From contig KV918877.1 of NCBI GenBank assembly GCA_002049455.2, positions 62,001 through 126,000 of the forward strand: a stretch of 64,000 bases of DNA, in the 5' to 3' direction. This DNA is from Porphyra umbilicalis. Its lineage: Eukaryota > Rhodophyta > Bangiophyceae > Bangiales > Bangiaceae. Shown here piece after piece: positions 43,978 through 55,524 of the stretch. A program made the translations under genes and the position numbers. A model generated the notes under the pieces. It did not search any database. It worked only from the letters and a program-made list of their open reading frames with translations, and was not told the origin of the DNA. How positions within the stretch are numbered: position 1 is the stretch's first letter; every line of letters starts with the position of its first letter.

Positions 43978-46900
43978 ATGGGAGAGGGCTGTTGCGTGTC
44001 GGGCGACAAGGACAACGACGGCCGTCGTTCCGAGGGCGGCGTGGACGACGCGCCGCCCTGTTTTGCGTCTCTTGGTGTTGAGGCGTTCGGGTTTTACCCG
44101 CCGGAGGAGCTGCTCCAGGCGCTTCTTCACCACCGAGGCGCTGATGGCGACGTGCGCGCTGTCCCGGTGCTGCGGCCTCGCAAGCCCAACGCTCGGCGGC
44201 CAGCCCCCCCCGATGAGCTCCCTCCCGATTCCCCGGGAGGGCGTGCGCGCAGGCCAGGCGCTGCTCAGCAGCAGATGAGCAAAGCGACCCCAAAGACGAA
44301 CCACAACGCCATGTCTGGGCAGCTGCTGGACGCCGTGCTCGTTGGCCTTGGCCTGGTGCTGCCCTCTGTTGAGCTGTTCAACGCCAACGGGCCGGTCACC
44401 AAGGCGGTGCTCGGCGGTCGGGCGGTGTTTGTGCGAACCGCCGACGAGGCCCCTTTTGTGGTGTGGGCGGCCGAGGGCGACAAAGGCGTCGGCTTTTTTT
44501 GCTCTTGCACCTTCAAGGACGAGAACGTACGCGCGCTCGTCCGCACAGGGAAGTCGTCGAGCTGCCGTCACGCGTCGGCCTACAAGCAGGCGCTAAAGGG
44601 TGTCTCCAAGCACGTGTTGTGCCCGAGTACCACCGACTTGCTTCTGCGTTTCCCGAGTCTGAACAAATCGAAAGTCAACAAGCTCAACGTCGACGCTGTG
44701 GAGGTGCAGGCGCTCAGCGACAGCGCGGCGCTCCATGTAGTCGGCCACAACGGCATCTGGTGTGTCGTCCACACGCCAGCGGCGCGAACGCGAAAGGTGC
44801 GACCGGTGTGCCAGAGCGTGCCGTGCCGGACGCGCAACTCCCACTGTATTCATTCGATGGCGGTGAAGCCGCCGGTCGCCGGGTATGGTGGCTTTGACGA
44901 TTCGATTGACGCCGGCCGTGGCGGTGGCGACGGCGACGGCGACCCCGGCGGCGGCGGTGACGCTGAAGATCCCGGCGGAGGCGACGGTGACGGCGAAGGT
45001 GACGGCGAGTCCACGCGGCGAGAAGGCGCAGCGGCGGCGGGTGCCGCCGCAGATGTGCCAGTCCGACGGCGACCGGCCGCTCATGCAGCGCGCCAGAAGG
45101 GCAAGGAGCGCATGTTTCCCGACACGGACTACCGTCGGCGGGCACGCAACATGATGCCGTGCGCCTCGGAGACGCGGGTGTGCAGAGTCTGGGACAATTT
45201 GGCACGAGGCCAACCGCTGCCGCACGGGGTGTCTGACGACCTGTATGAGTCGACGTGCTCCAAGTGCGGCTCGCCGGTGGGTGCTTTGGGGGCTCGCGTC
45301 GAGGCGGAGCTGTTCACTCTAAGCGGGCTGACCAGGGTGCACACGCGCGAGTGGGTGTGCCCTAACGAAGACTGCAAGGACACCGTCCGCTTTGACGGCT
45401 CTGTGTTTGGGTTGTTTGCGTACACCGGCAGGACGCTCTTCACGCGCACGCTGCTCGACGTCATCCTGTTTACCATCATCAGCACCAAGAGCAGCATCTC
45501 GGCGGCGTCGGCGGTGTCGGCCTTCCAGCTTCACTGTAGCGGTTCTCTGCACGCCAACGACTCGGCAACGACGCGTCAGCTACTTTCGTACGCAACGGAC
45601 CAGTACTCCCGCACGCTCATCGTGCCGCAGTCGCTCTTTCAGTGCACCGACTGCTACCATTGCAGCCAGACGCCGTACGAGGCGGTTGTCGCCGACGGCC
45701 AGACGATTGGCATCTTCCGCGACGCCTCCTTTCCTTTTGAGAAAGACACCGTCAACGTGCCAACCATCCCCATCCCCATCGGCAACGCATGCACGGTCCC
45801 GGATGCCAAGGTGCGCAAGTGCGTGCGGGCGCGGCTTAAAGCCGGCAACTCTGCGGAGATATCCTTCAACAAGTCTGAACAAAAGGCGATGGAAGCCTTT
45901 GTGGCGCTGGGAAGCGTGGCTCCACCGCTCGGCGACCACACCAGCGTCGAGCACCGCAAGATGGCGGCATCGTGGGCTGCCAGCTGCTTTTTTACCTCCT
46001 TCTTTCGCACGACATTGGACGCGCAGAAAGCTGGGGACGACGAGGGGCTGTCTGACGCCTCGGAGCCGCCGCCAAGGCCGCCTTCTTCCCCCTCCTTGTC
46101 GCCGCGGGCACCCCCGCCCCCCCCCCTGTCGCCGATCAATCGCGGCCCCTCGACCTGCACGGCGGAGGTGTTGCTGATGACGTCGATGCGGCGGATGCCT
46201 CAGAGCCTGCCGTTGGCTTCCGGTTTTGCACCGTCATCCCAGATGCCGTCGGCGGCTCCTCCTTGCTCCCTATTGTGCGGCGGGAGCGCTGGAGCGTCCT
46301 TTTCAACTTCTTTTGCGCCTTTGTTGCGGAGCCCGTCATTGGCATCTTTTCGGGATGCCCGGTGGCGCAACTGATGCAGCTCGGCGAGGCCCTCGTGGAA
46401 GGAAAGAAGCAGAAGGAGTGGCTCGGGCACACCACCGCCATCCAGTCACTCCACGTCGTCTGGCCGGCTCTGGACCTGCTAGCGGACGACATGGACGCCG
46501 ACCCTGAGCTGAGCCGGGCCATGGGCGAGCTCCTTCTCTTCTCCGTGCACACAGATCTGCACATGGAGCAGCTCTGGCGATGCCAGATGAACCGGGAGGC
46601 GTTGGAGTTTGAGGCGAACTGGTGCGACACAGACGCGGCCAAGTTCCGCGCGTGGCAACAACGGCAGCCAACGCGCGAGGGGCAGCGCCTACCGTCGGGC
46701 CTCGTCACCGTGGCGGCGTCGGCAAGTCGTGCAGCAGACCAGGCGACAGAGATCCGGTCGGGCGTCGTCATGCCCGACCTCGACCAAGTCCGTCCCCACC
46801 CACGTGACGACCTGGCGGCGGCAGCGGCACGCGCCGCCCGAGACAAGCAGCAGCAGGTCAACCCCAAGAAGAAGACGAAGCGCACTCGGGCGCAGATGGA

Positions 46901-47495
46901 GAACGGGGGGCTTGGCGACGACGACTGCCGCCACGCGTTCATCACTCACTCCGTCTTCACGCCGGGCGTTGTGTCGTACCTGTGCCCCTGCGGCGTACTT
47001 CTGGGGTTTGAGGTGCTTGAGAGCGCTGAGAGCCCGGCAGGCATTGTGGCGGCGCTGGCCGCCCGCTTCCCCAGGTTGCCCAAGACGGTGTATTTCGACA
47101 CCGCGTGTCAATCGTCGCGCAACGCCACACGCCGCATGCCGTGGCTTGTACGTCTCTCGGAGACGTCTTGGGCTTTGGACCGGTTCCATGCCGTGCAGCA
47201 CAAGTGCTCTCCACTTTTCGACCCCAACAACTACCCCGAGCGATCGGGCCTGCACAAGACGTCGGCCGCCGAGAATCGGCACTCGCTAAACAAGCCGCTC
47301 AAGTCACACCTCACGTACCTGGGGCAAGACCGCTTCGTGGTGCAGATGAGGCTGATCGGCGCGATAAACAACTTGCTCATTCTCTATCGCCGCAAGGTGA
47401 ATAAGACGGACGTCCGCCACCGCCCGCTGCCGTCTTTCTTTCATGAGCACTTTGTTTCTCATTGTGAGCGTGTGGTATGTCTCTGTCGCTCGTAA
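43978..47495 (+). CDS. KDZ-superfamily transposase with SWIM zinc finger
   Basis: Starts at ACCATGG (MGEGCCVSGDKDNDG). After a disordered N-terminus comes a SWIM finger near 44497-44570: CSC, then CRHA (CxCxnCxH). An acidic Gly/Asp tract follows at 44920-45020, then a CxC-type Cys cluster (STCSKCGSPVG...WVCPNEDCKD) at 45250-45380. First catalytic Asp: VVADGQTIGIF near 45690. The frame then shifts at a 10-C run (46117-46126) and continues with AVGFRFCTVIPDAVGG. The rest is in the second frame: second Asp in VYFDTACQ (about 47095), then WALDRFHAVQHKC, and Glu in TSAAENRH (about 47265), followed by an Asn-containing helical end. This order of motifs matches KDZ transposases, closest in style to Zisupton. 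Total about 1,170 residues. The single frame change sits in low-complexity DNA between motifs and may be an assembly miscount, so the gene could be intact. Confidence 0.85.
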
Positions 47496-49757
47496 AGCGT
47501 TCCCATCCTCCACCTACTTTGTGTATCCGCGCAAGAGTTCCAATGTCCCTCTACAGACCGTCCCCATCCCCCCATGTCTATGGTCCTCAGTCAACCAGAC
47601 CCCCCCCGCCGCTCCCACCTCCATTACAACCCACGGCAGCCGCATCCTTGCGGGTGTCCCCGCACCAAGGCCACCGTTGGCCACGCGGCCAGAGTCAACA
47701 CCGCACAGCATTCTAAGCATCACAGTGCCCTCAGGCCATCCCCCAAGTACATCTGCCACACCTTGCACAATCCATGCTTATACCTCGCCGCACTTGTGGT
47801 GGGGAGCTCCGAGGCTGACACTGTGGCGATGGTTGTGACTAGTACTGGGAAGGACGCGAGAAGGCGCGACCGTGAGACGTGAAACACATCGCACACCGAC
47901 CACCACGCGCCAGCGTGCAACAAGATGCGTGGTGAACGTGGCCTAGAGCAGACGGAAGCCAACTGATGGACGTGGGTGGCTACGACAGCGTCATTCCTTC
48001 CTCCCGGTCTCCCCCACGTTCGCATATCTTTTACCAGTAGGTAGGTGACCCGCCCCACACCCGCACAATCGCCGGTCGTGTGTGTACCCCTCACCAGATC
48101 TTCTCCACCGCACCCACCCCCAACCTTTCTGGTCAGTGGCGCCACACCTCAAGTGCGGCGGCTCTCTGGTGCCGAAGCCCCTTCCTTTCATATATGTCAA
48201 CCGTGCACCCATATCTGGTCTGCGGTCACCAGTCGCTGGTATGACGAGACGGAGACGTCCTACCGCGTCTGAAATCATGGCGGCTCGGCTGGCACGCAAC
48301 GGGGCCTTACTTACCGCCGAAGCCCGCACGACCTATAGAGTGCCGACATATGACGTAGCCCACGCGAGCGAGACAATAAGAAGCAAACCCACCTCACAAC
48401 AAGCTATCACGCCCTCTCGCCTGCCCCATTCCCCGCGCCGATCACATGTACCTGTTCCTGGCTGACCCGCCTTCTAGCGAACTGGTCGCGTCACCACTGA
48501 GTGCTCCTCACCCCTATACCATGTGAGTGGCACCCGGACAGTGATGGTGGGGAGAACAGCAAATGACATCGGGGCCGGTCGGGAGGAAGAGTGGTCAACA
48601 GAGTGCGAAGGACATGTGGGTCTTCCCAAGGGTCACTGTAGTTGGTGCGCGGGGCGGTCCACCACCCACTGGCCAGGAGGATGCCAGTCTGCCCATCGGC
48701 CAGAGGGCCGCCGTGTCACCACGGCCGCGTGACCGTCGCGCGCTGGGTGGGAGCCTCCCAGCTACAACAAACGCAAACAACCCTTCGCAGAAGCGAAAGA
48801 CACTCCCTGACCGCCTTTCCCCCTGAGCAATCGGACCCGGCCGACGCCTTTGCAGCATCCTTGCCACAGACCCCCTAGACGCGGATCCAGCAACCCTGTC
48901 ACAGACCCCCCAGACGCGGATCCAGCAACCCTCCCACAGACCCCCCAGGCGCACTTGCAACACCGCCTCCCACTGATCCCCACGAGCGCTTGGAACACCC
49001 CCCGAAAAGAGGCACTGAGGCTCCCCGACCAATTCATACCAAAACCGGCTACTCAACATCCGAATCACACATCCGACAGAATGTCAAAACAAGGGGCCAT
49101 TTCCCAGATCTCAAAACTTGTCGAGGGCCCGATGCTCCCACGCGCGTCAGAGACACGCCGCTGAGGCGCAATGAGATCCGTTCTCAAAATAATGTGTCGG
49201 TCTTCTCGGATATCAATGGAATTGTCTACTGAGGCGCAGCATCTTTGTAAGCGAGCGGGTCGTTTGGAAGCAGGGATTAGCATCGGGGGTGAATAGCATA
49301 CCTTCACCTCGGATAATGCATCGGAGAACAGGTACCACTTGCAAAAGAAACGATTGCTTTGTCGTGGTTCAACGCCAGGTTCGATACATTGAAGACAGTT
49401 TTGGCTCAAATCGCTTTAATTCACACATTCGTGGTTGTAAGGGGTTGTCCATTTCGTTCCACAGGCCTGCAGAGCAGCCCAAATGGCGCTGTGAGGATGG
49501 ATTTCGACTGTGTGGTTGGGATGAGAGGTTGCAAGCATGACTTTTCGTGCAGCTCTTTCGAACACTTGGCTGATGGAGTTTCGACTTGCGGGTTACGGCG
49601 GAGCCTCGGTGCCGGCCCGCTCTTTTCGGACAACGGCACGGCTTCGTGTAATGGTGCGTTCGGACGGTGCATGGTGGTCAGGGGTGGGGAGGGATAACAG
49701 AGCGAGGAACAATGATGGCACAAAAGAACGGCCTTGTCACGTGTTTTTTATGTGTGA
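47496..49757. other. Region between transposase and protease genes
   Basis: No gene supported. ORFs are below 160 codons and overlap on both strands. Contains the 36-bp tandem repeat near 48.9 kb. Composition is closer to 55-60 percent GC than the coding parts. Confidence 0.45.
48862..48960. repeat. 36-bp tandem repeat, about 2.7 copies
   Basis: The unit CCACAGACCCCCCAGACGCG followed by GATCCAGCAACCCT repeats in direct orientation; the last copy is diverged (CCAGGCGCACTTGCAACA). Each full unit contains a GGATCC site. Confidence 0.8.
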
Positions 49758-52714
49758 TCAGCCCTCCATGACAACATCAGTGCCGCCCGCTGCAACTGGG
49801 GGTGCCCTCACAGCTCTTGCCTCCTCCTGGATCACACCATCGCGAACAACGGTGGCGATCATTTCCAGTCGTACTGCGTCCGCGTCAACCGCAAGCACTT
49901 TGCTCTTCTCTTCGCGCAGTGTGTGCCACACAGAGGAGAAAGCAAACGCCCCACAACTAAATGTGTCAGTCTGCGAAAGCCCTCGGACCTTCCTTTGCGA
50001 CCAGCTCTTCTTGGTGACTGTCTCTCCCCCGCTTGCACCGCCCACAACGGCATCGACTCCCCCCCCCTCCCCAGCACCCCCCCCGGCGGGTCACTAGACG
50101 ACTGCTCAACAACCTTGGCAGCCGCCGCCTCGTCAATGATGGCGCGCAGGCGCCTGCCAAATGCCTTGACGCGCACGACCGCCTCCGCCACATCTTCCTT
50201 CAGAGACTCGAAGATTTGCCCCGAGTCGCACAGAGCGACCACCTTGTCGGTCATGTTGATGGAGAAGGCGACCCAGTGCTGGTTGTCAATGTTGCATACA
50301 CCCGCAAGCAAACTCACCGCGCCTGCCAGCTGGAAGGCCTTGGCGGCAGCGGCAGCGACGGCGGCGTGCACCTCGGCGGCGTACGCGGGGCCCCGCTTAG
50401 GAGCGAGCAAAGGCACAAAGAAGGAAACAGGAAGCGCGTACGACTGGGGCTTGTTTTGCCGCACCCAGCGCCGCAGGATGGTCTGGTTCGCACCCAGGAA
50501 CTGATCCGTCATCCAGGCCGCGCCCATGTTGCCGACGACGGCGCTTGCCGACAACTGCACGTCCTCGCTCTCATCGTCCCCGGGCTGCGCGTCCGAGCGC
50601 CAGACAGTAGCCGACGGGTTTGAGCGTATCACAACTTGCATCACCTCCGTCCCGAGCTCCCCCAGCGTCGAATCTCCGTCGCAGTAGAGGGTCGGCACGC
50701 GGGTGTTGAGCTTGGTGGCCACCGACTTGACCCACGCGAGCGCGCCGCGGAACAGCTGCAGCCGTTCGGCGGCGACATGCAGGTCGCCCATCGCAAGGAG
50801 CGATGCCATCGACAGCCGCGGCATCTCGCCCGTGCTTGTAATCTTGGCCTTGACGACGATGGGGCACTCGGAGTTGGGGTCAACCACCCCACTGGCCCTC
50901 ATCGCCTCCGCCTCTTGCATCACCAGCTTCCGGGCCGATCTCGCAGTGTTCTCGTCGAGGATGATCTCAACGTTCTTCTCCGCTTGCTTGACGGCCGGCC
51001 AGTCGGCCACAGCCACCCTCTCGACCTCCAGCTCCTTGTCCACCAGGAGCGCCACGGGAGGGGACCAATTGGTCGCCAACGACTCGTAGGTGTGGGCTGC
51101 AAGCAGTGCCGCCTCGGCGTGGACCGGCAGGCACACGATGTCCTCCCCAGGGTCGAGGTCGGGAAGGTCAAGGTCGACCGCGTCCCTTCGCGATTGCCCG
51201 CGGGCCTTCTTGGCGGACGGCGCGCGGCGCTCGGCGCCACCCCTCTTGCGCGACGCCCGCACCGCTGCCACCTTGGCCTTCTGCATGCGCTGCAATGCAG
51301 CCGCCTTTTGGCTACCAGCTGCCGCCCGGCGGCGGGCCTCGATGCGCGCACGGGCGGTTGGAGCCTCGACAGCATCCGCACCGTCGTTGGACCCGTCAGG
51401 CGACGGATCGGATGGTGGTGTCGAGGGTGGGGTGGGAGTGCGGGGGGCGCGAGGGGTGCCTCGGGGGGTTTCGGTTGACAGCAAGAAGCTCTCCTTGAGG
51501 CGGGGGTCGTCAATGGTCAACCCAGGCAGCGCCTCGTCCGAGGCATACTCCAGGTCGGCGTCCACGGTGACGCCCAAGTTTTGGAGGCGGTCGACGATGG
51601 CCGTCTTCATGCATGGCTCCTTATCGAAGAGAAGTAGCAACAGCGCCACGATCAGGTGGAAGTTTGGCGCCTTCGCCGTGTAGATTTCCGTCAACGTCAC
51701 CATCCGCTCCTCGACGTCGTCCTCATCGCGCGTCCGTTCGCCATGTGGCAGGTGGCGGCGTTGGACGGCCACTGGATACGGGAAGTGCGCGCACTGGTCC
51801 GAGACGCTGCCCTTCTCGTCGGCCACCTTCCGCCTGCTCGCCTTGTCCACAGGCCACCAAGGCAGCTTGCCTTGTACAAACGAGCGACAGGCAGCACCGT
51901 ACTGGTGTAGAAGCGCCACGCGCACGAGGGTGAGCGTTCCTCGCACGACGCCGACCCAGCCCTTGTGCTGACCCTTCACCGTAAACAACGCCTCCATACA
52001 CCAAATGGCAGCGGCACTAGGGTAGAAGATGGCCGGCTTGCTGAAGTAGGCGGAAGTAGGTCCAGGCTCACTGGGCTGGGGACCTGCGGTGGGGGGCAGG
52101 GCACCATCCGCGACGTTGGTCAGCGCACCAGCGCCGCCGTCTGGATCGAGCGCAGGGGCGGCGGCAGCGACGCCGCCGGGTGTCCGAAGGGGAGCAGCGG
52201 CGGCATCGACTCCATCAGATGCCGCAGCGGGAGCTCGAGCAGCTGCGGTACCAGCACCGTTATCAGCGCCAGCGGAGGGATCAGCAGCAGCCAAGACGGG
52301 TGGCACTCCGACATTGGCACCCGGTGCCGCCGCAGGGAGCGAAAGGCTGTCCAACTCAGCACCCAATCGCGGCCCCAATGAACGCCTCCACAAAGCGGCC
52401 GTGGTTGTCATGGCCAGCTCCGCATGCAGGGACGTGTACACGGTCTGGATGACGCGCCTTGCGCCGGCGCTCGCCGAGAGCGCCGCGTCGTACAGGACCA
52501 CGAAAAAGGACTTTCCCGTCGACTGCGACACGCCCGAGACGTGAAAGTGGCAGCCGAGCGCGGGACATCGCTCCTCCAGGGCATACATTGCCTTGAATAG
52601 CGTTGAAACGTGCTCGTCCACGTCGGCCGGCAGGGACGCCACGCCCAGAAGCACCTTGAGGAGCTCTCGCAAGAGGTCCGGCGGTGGCGTTGTCGCCACA
52701 TCGGTGGTGTCCAT
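49758..52714 (-). CDS. Ulp1/SENP-like (C48) cysteine protease of transposon type
   Basis: Starts MDTTDVATTPPPDLLRELLK at 52714. The N-terminal third is a globular region of unknown type (LGCHFHVSGVSQSTGKSFFV). An Ala-rich linker follows, then a second conserved-looking region with WWPVDKASRRKVADEKGSVS. A basic, coiled segment at about 51350-51180 (ARIEARRRAAAG, KRGGAERRAPSAKKARGQ) may be nuclear-localising. The C-terminal third is the peptidase: WMTDQFLGANQTILRRWV, then DNQHWVAFSIN (catalytic His), VALCDSGQ (catalytic Asp), and after a frame change the Cys box QTDTFSCGAF with upstream Gln. The frame change lies at C8-C9 runs (50059-50084 on +). The ending continues to GGTDVVMEG at 49758, total about 985 residues. 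The triad appears complete, so deSUMOylase-type activity is possible. Its role in the element is unknown. Confidence 0.75.
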
Positions 52715-52859
52715 CTCGCATGCACAGGCACGTCCGCTACAGCTCCAACCCCAGTAAGACGGTGGCGCGCACACGGGAAACACACAGACGACGACGAAAA
52801 CGAACGGCGGAGGCGGCAACCGCGGGTGCGAGGCGGCGGTGACGGCTGATTTGGCAGCC

Positions 52860-53470
52860 GCGGGGGCGCGGTAATGCCAACAGCGAGGGAGAGGCGTAGA
52901 GGCGGCGACCGCGGGGGTGAGGTAGCAGCGACCGCGGGGGCAGGGGAGGCACGGGCGGCCCGGGGCGGCGGCGACCGCGGGGGCGGCGTGGCGGCGACGG
53001 GCTCCCACCGCCCCGGCGTACAGGCGAACAACCTTGCCGCCCCCCGGGGAGCGGTCATGGTGGCAGGGCGGCCGGAACCGCGGGGGCGGGGCGGGGCGAC
53101 GGCGACCGCGGGAGCGGCGTGGCGGCGACCGGCCCCCGCTGCCCCGGCGTGGCGGCAACGGGACCCCCGCCACCCCCCAGGGGGCCGTGGTGGGGCGGCA
53201 GCAACCGCGGCAGCGGGGCGGGGTGGCGGCGACAGCGGGGGCGGCATGGCGGCGAGCGGCTCCCGCCACCCCGGCGTAGCAGCGACCGGCCTCGCCACCC
53301 CCCAGGGCGCGATTGTGGTGGCAGGGCGGCAGGAGCCGCGGGGGCGAGGCGGGCAGGCGGCGACCGCGGGGGCGGGGTGGCGGCGACTGGCTCCCGCCAG
53401 CCTGGCGTGGCGGCGACCGGAACCCGCCACCCTCCCTGGGGGGCTGTCATGGTGGTGGGGCGTCGGCGAC
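52860..53470. repeat. GCGACCGCGGGGGCG minisatellite
   Basis: A 15-bp core (GCGACCGCGGGGGCG) and a partner block (GGCTCCCGCCACCCCGGCGT) alternate irregularly for about 600 bases. There are at least eight recognisable copies of the first and five of the second. It begins about 150 nt upstream of the protease start codon, so it occupies that gene's probable promoter. The protease frame stays open through it, giving spurious Ala/Arg/Pro extensions. Confidence 0.8.
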
Positions 53471-54477
53471 CGCGGGGGGTGGGGCGTCCATCACCCGCAA
53501 TGGTCCGCGCTGGCAGAGCCGTGCACGGCGATGGACCCTGCAACCCCATCTCTCGCGCACCCCTGGGCCGGGCCACAGACCCTGATTCCATGAAAGGCCA
53601 CCCCATGGCCCGGACCCTGCGCGGCCCGGGCCGGGCCGGAGGCCCGGCTCGACCCAGACGGCGCCGGCGCTGACGCGCCGTACGCACGCGCCCAAAGCAA
53701 ATGCCGGAAGGGTGTTCCTGGTCGAAAGGTGGGGCCCGCTCGGGGGCGGGCGTGCGATCTTACATTCCTCCCGATTTGGTCAGCGATAGATCGGGAGCTG
53801 TCGTGAATCGGGCGGACCGGATGTCCCTGATCGATTCAAATGCGGATGAGGGCACCAACTAAATAGTTAAGACCCAGTGCTCCTGCTCTTCTGGATTTTC
53901 AAGCGAACTGCAGCCCTGGATTGGCTCCTCCCTCAAATAAGACTGCTCATTGGTCACAATGGGTAGTGTCAGATTCCACATCCAAAATTTCTTGAAGATT
54001 ACATCGTGGACAAGGTCATCCGCTCTCATTGGCCCCGAGGGGACGTTGCTGGTGTTCTTGTTTCAAGCTCCTTTCACGAAAATTGACGGGCACCGAAGCG
54101 GCATCAGACCTGCTCCGACAGGCACGGACGAGACGCACACCACACAAGGACAAGACATCCACAACTTCAACTGTGGTAATGCTCTCCGAGCGCTCTGGCT
54201 CATTTTCTTGCGCTGTGCACCCTTGTGCACGAACCGTCGACTCCTGCGCTCGCCCTTTGACCAGCAAACAGGTAGCCGAGGGAGCAACATCTACATAGAG
54301 ATGGCCAGTGTGCCTCGGGAAGTGCTTCGGCAAAAAAAGGACTGCAGATTCTGTCTTGGCTTTCCCCGCTTGCCTAGAAGAATGCAAGGGGACCTGCTGG
54401 AAGCATTACAAAACGCTGGCAGACCCCCCCTACCATCATTGCATATGAAAATGCGGGGCAGTCTTCATGCAGTAGTA

Positions 54478-54609
54478 CAGCCGTTCTCTCAAAAACCGCG
54501 CACGCCGACTGTTGCACCACTCTCACAAATCGGCCTCTGCGACCCCGTGAAGGCCGATTTGTAAGAGTGGTGTGACAGTTTGCGTGCGAGGTTTTTGCGA
54601 AAACGGCTG
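54478..54609. mobile_element. Foldback MITE, 132 bp, TA-flanked
   Basis: Two arms of about 59 bases, starting CAGCCGTT and ending AACGGCTG, are about 87 percent complementary (8 mismatches) around a 14-nt loop (54537-54550). TA lies immediately outside on both sides (54476-54477 and 54610-54611). CAG...CTG ends with TA duplication are typical of Tc1/mariner-derived MITEs. Non-coding. Transcripts would fold into a long hairpin. Confidence 0.65.
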
Positions 54610-55095
54610 TATGCCCACACTGTGCCTCGGAACGCGACGACAATGTTTGCTATGGTTGCCCTGTTTTCGCAAAAAAGAAAAAGAACGAAAGAGTATCCGC
54701 GGGGAGGACATAGGGGTAACCAAAAGAACATATCTGTGGATAGGAAGGGAGGATGAGCGTTGTTTTCCGCCGTGTGTTCGGGACGTATGCGCCTCCCCCC
54801 TCCCCCCCACGCCCGCCCCCCCCCCTGCACTGACCCTACGTGGACCCGTGCAACTATCGTCCAACAAAGCGTACGTCCGGTCTTTGTTCTTCTTCGCCAT
54901 ATTGAGCCCCACCACTGGAAGACGACACCGGCACAGCAGTCACCCGGGCGCATACAAAATCGGCTGCGGACGACGGGCGCAGCAACGCGCGGGCAAGACG
55001 TGATCCGCCGGATCAAGTCACCGCCCGCGGGTCATCCTGGATCGTCAGGCACCCCTCTCACAGACCCATATCAGGCCGAAATTGAGACGGGTGTC

Positions 55096-55173
55096 ACCCC
55101 CCTCACAGGGGGCGTAGAGGCCGAGACAGGGGACGTCCCCTGTTTCGGCCTCTACGACCCCTGTGAGAGGGGT
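55096..55173. repeat. 78-bp near-perfect palindrome
   Basis: Arms 55096-55133 and 55136-55173 are complementary at about 34-35 of 38 positions, separated only by CG. The core is GACAGGGGACGTCCCCTGTT. No flanking duplication is evident. The motifs TCACAGGGG and GGCCTCTACG or their mirror images make up each arm. Confidence 0.8.
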
Positions 55174-55278
55174 ATTTCATATTGACCACTCACATTTTAG
55201 CACGTTGCAGCTTGTCTTTTCACCCTTGCCATGTAATGCTCAGACCCAGAAGAGCAGCCTTAACTAGAGGCGTGCTGT

Positions 55279-55330
55279 ATCGCCATCCCCATCCCCGAAA
55301 ACATGACTTGAGGGGATGGGGATGGCGATG
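55279..55330. repeat. Stem-loop, 18-bp perfect arms
   Basis: ATCGCCATCCCCATCCCC and GGGGATGGGGATGGCGAT are exact complements with a loop of about 15 nt. It adjoins the sequence related to the 41-kb MITE (55232-55272), so it may be the interior of a diverged relative. Confidence 0.75.
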
Positions 55331-55524
55331 CGCCAATGGACAGGAACCAATCATATGAGCCGAATCACCCGTGCTCACCAGAATTACCCCGGGTCCTGAA
55401 CAGTCCACCCGTCCTTCGTGCCTCGTGATCCTCTCGTTCTTTTCTGTGAAACTTCGGGACCACAAATCTCCGCGTCAGCGCCATCCCCAACCTGCCCAAA
55501 ATATGGTACTTTGGCGACGGTGGG

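Larger units (their letters stand above)
43978..52714. mobile_element. Core of a large KDZ-type DNA transposon (termini not found)
   Basis: The span covers the KDZ transposase (+) and the divergently oriented Ulp1-like protease (-, tail-to-tail with the transposase). Ulp1/C48 proteases are recurrent passengers of large DNA transposons, for example in MULEs. The intervening DNA has a tandem repeat and no host-like gene. Treating the two as one element is inference from proximity and family habit; terminal inverted repeats were not identified, and the true element should extend beyond this core on both sides. Confidence 0.5.

Noticed and set aside
46136-46945. 269-codon minus-strand ORF
   Set aside because: Antisense shadow of the transposase; the plus-strand frame carries the family motifs.
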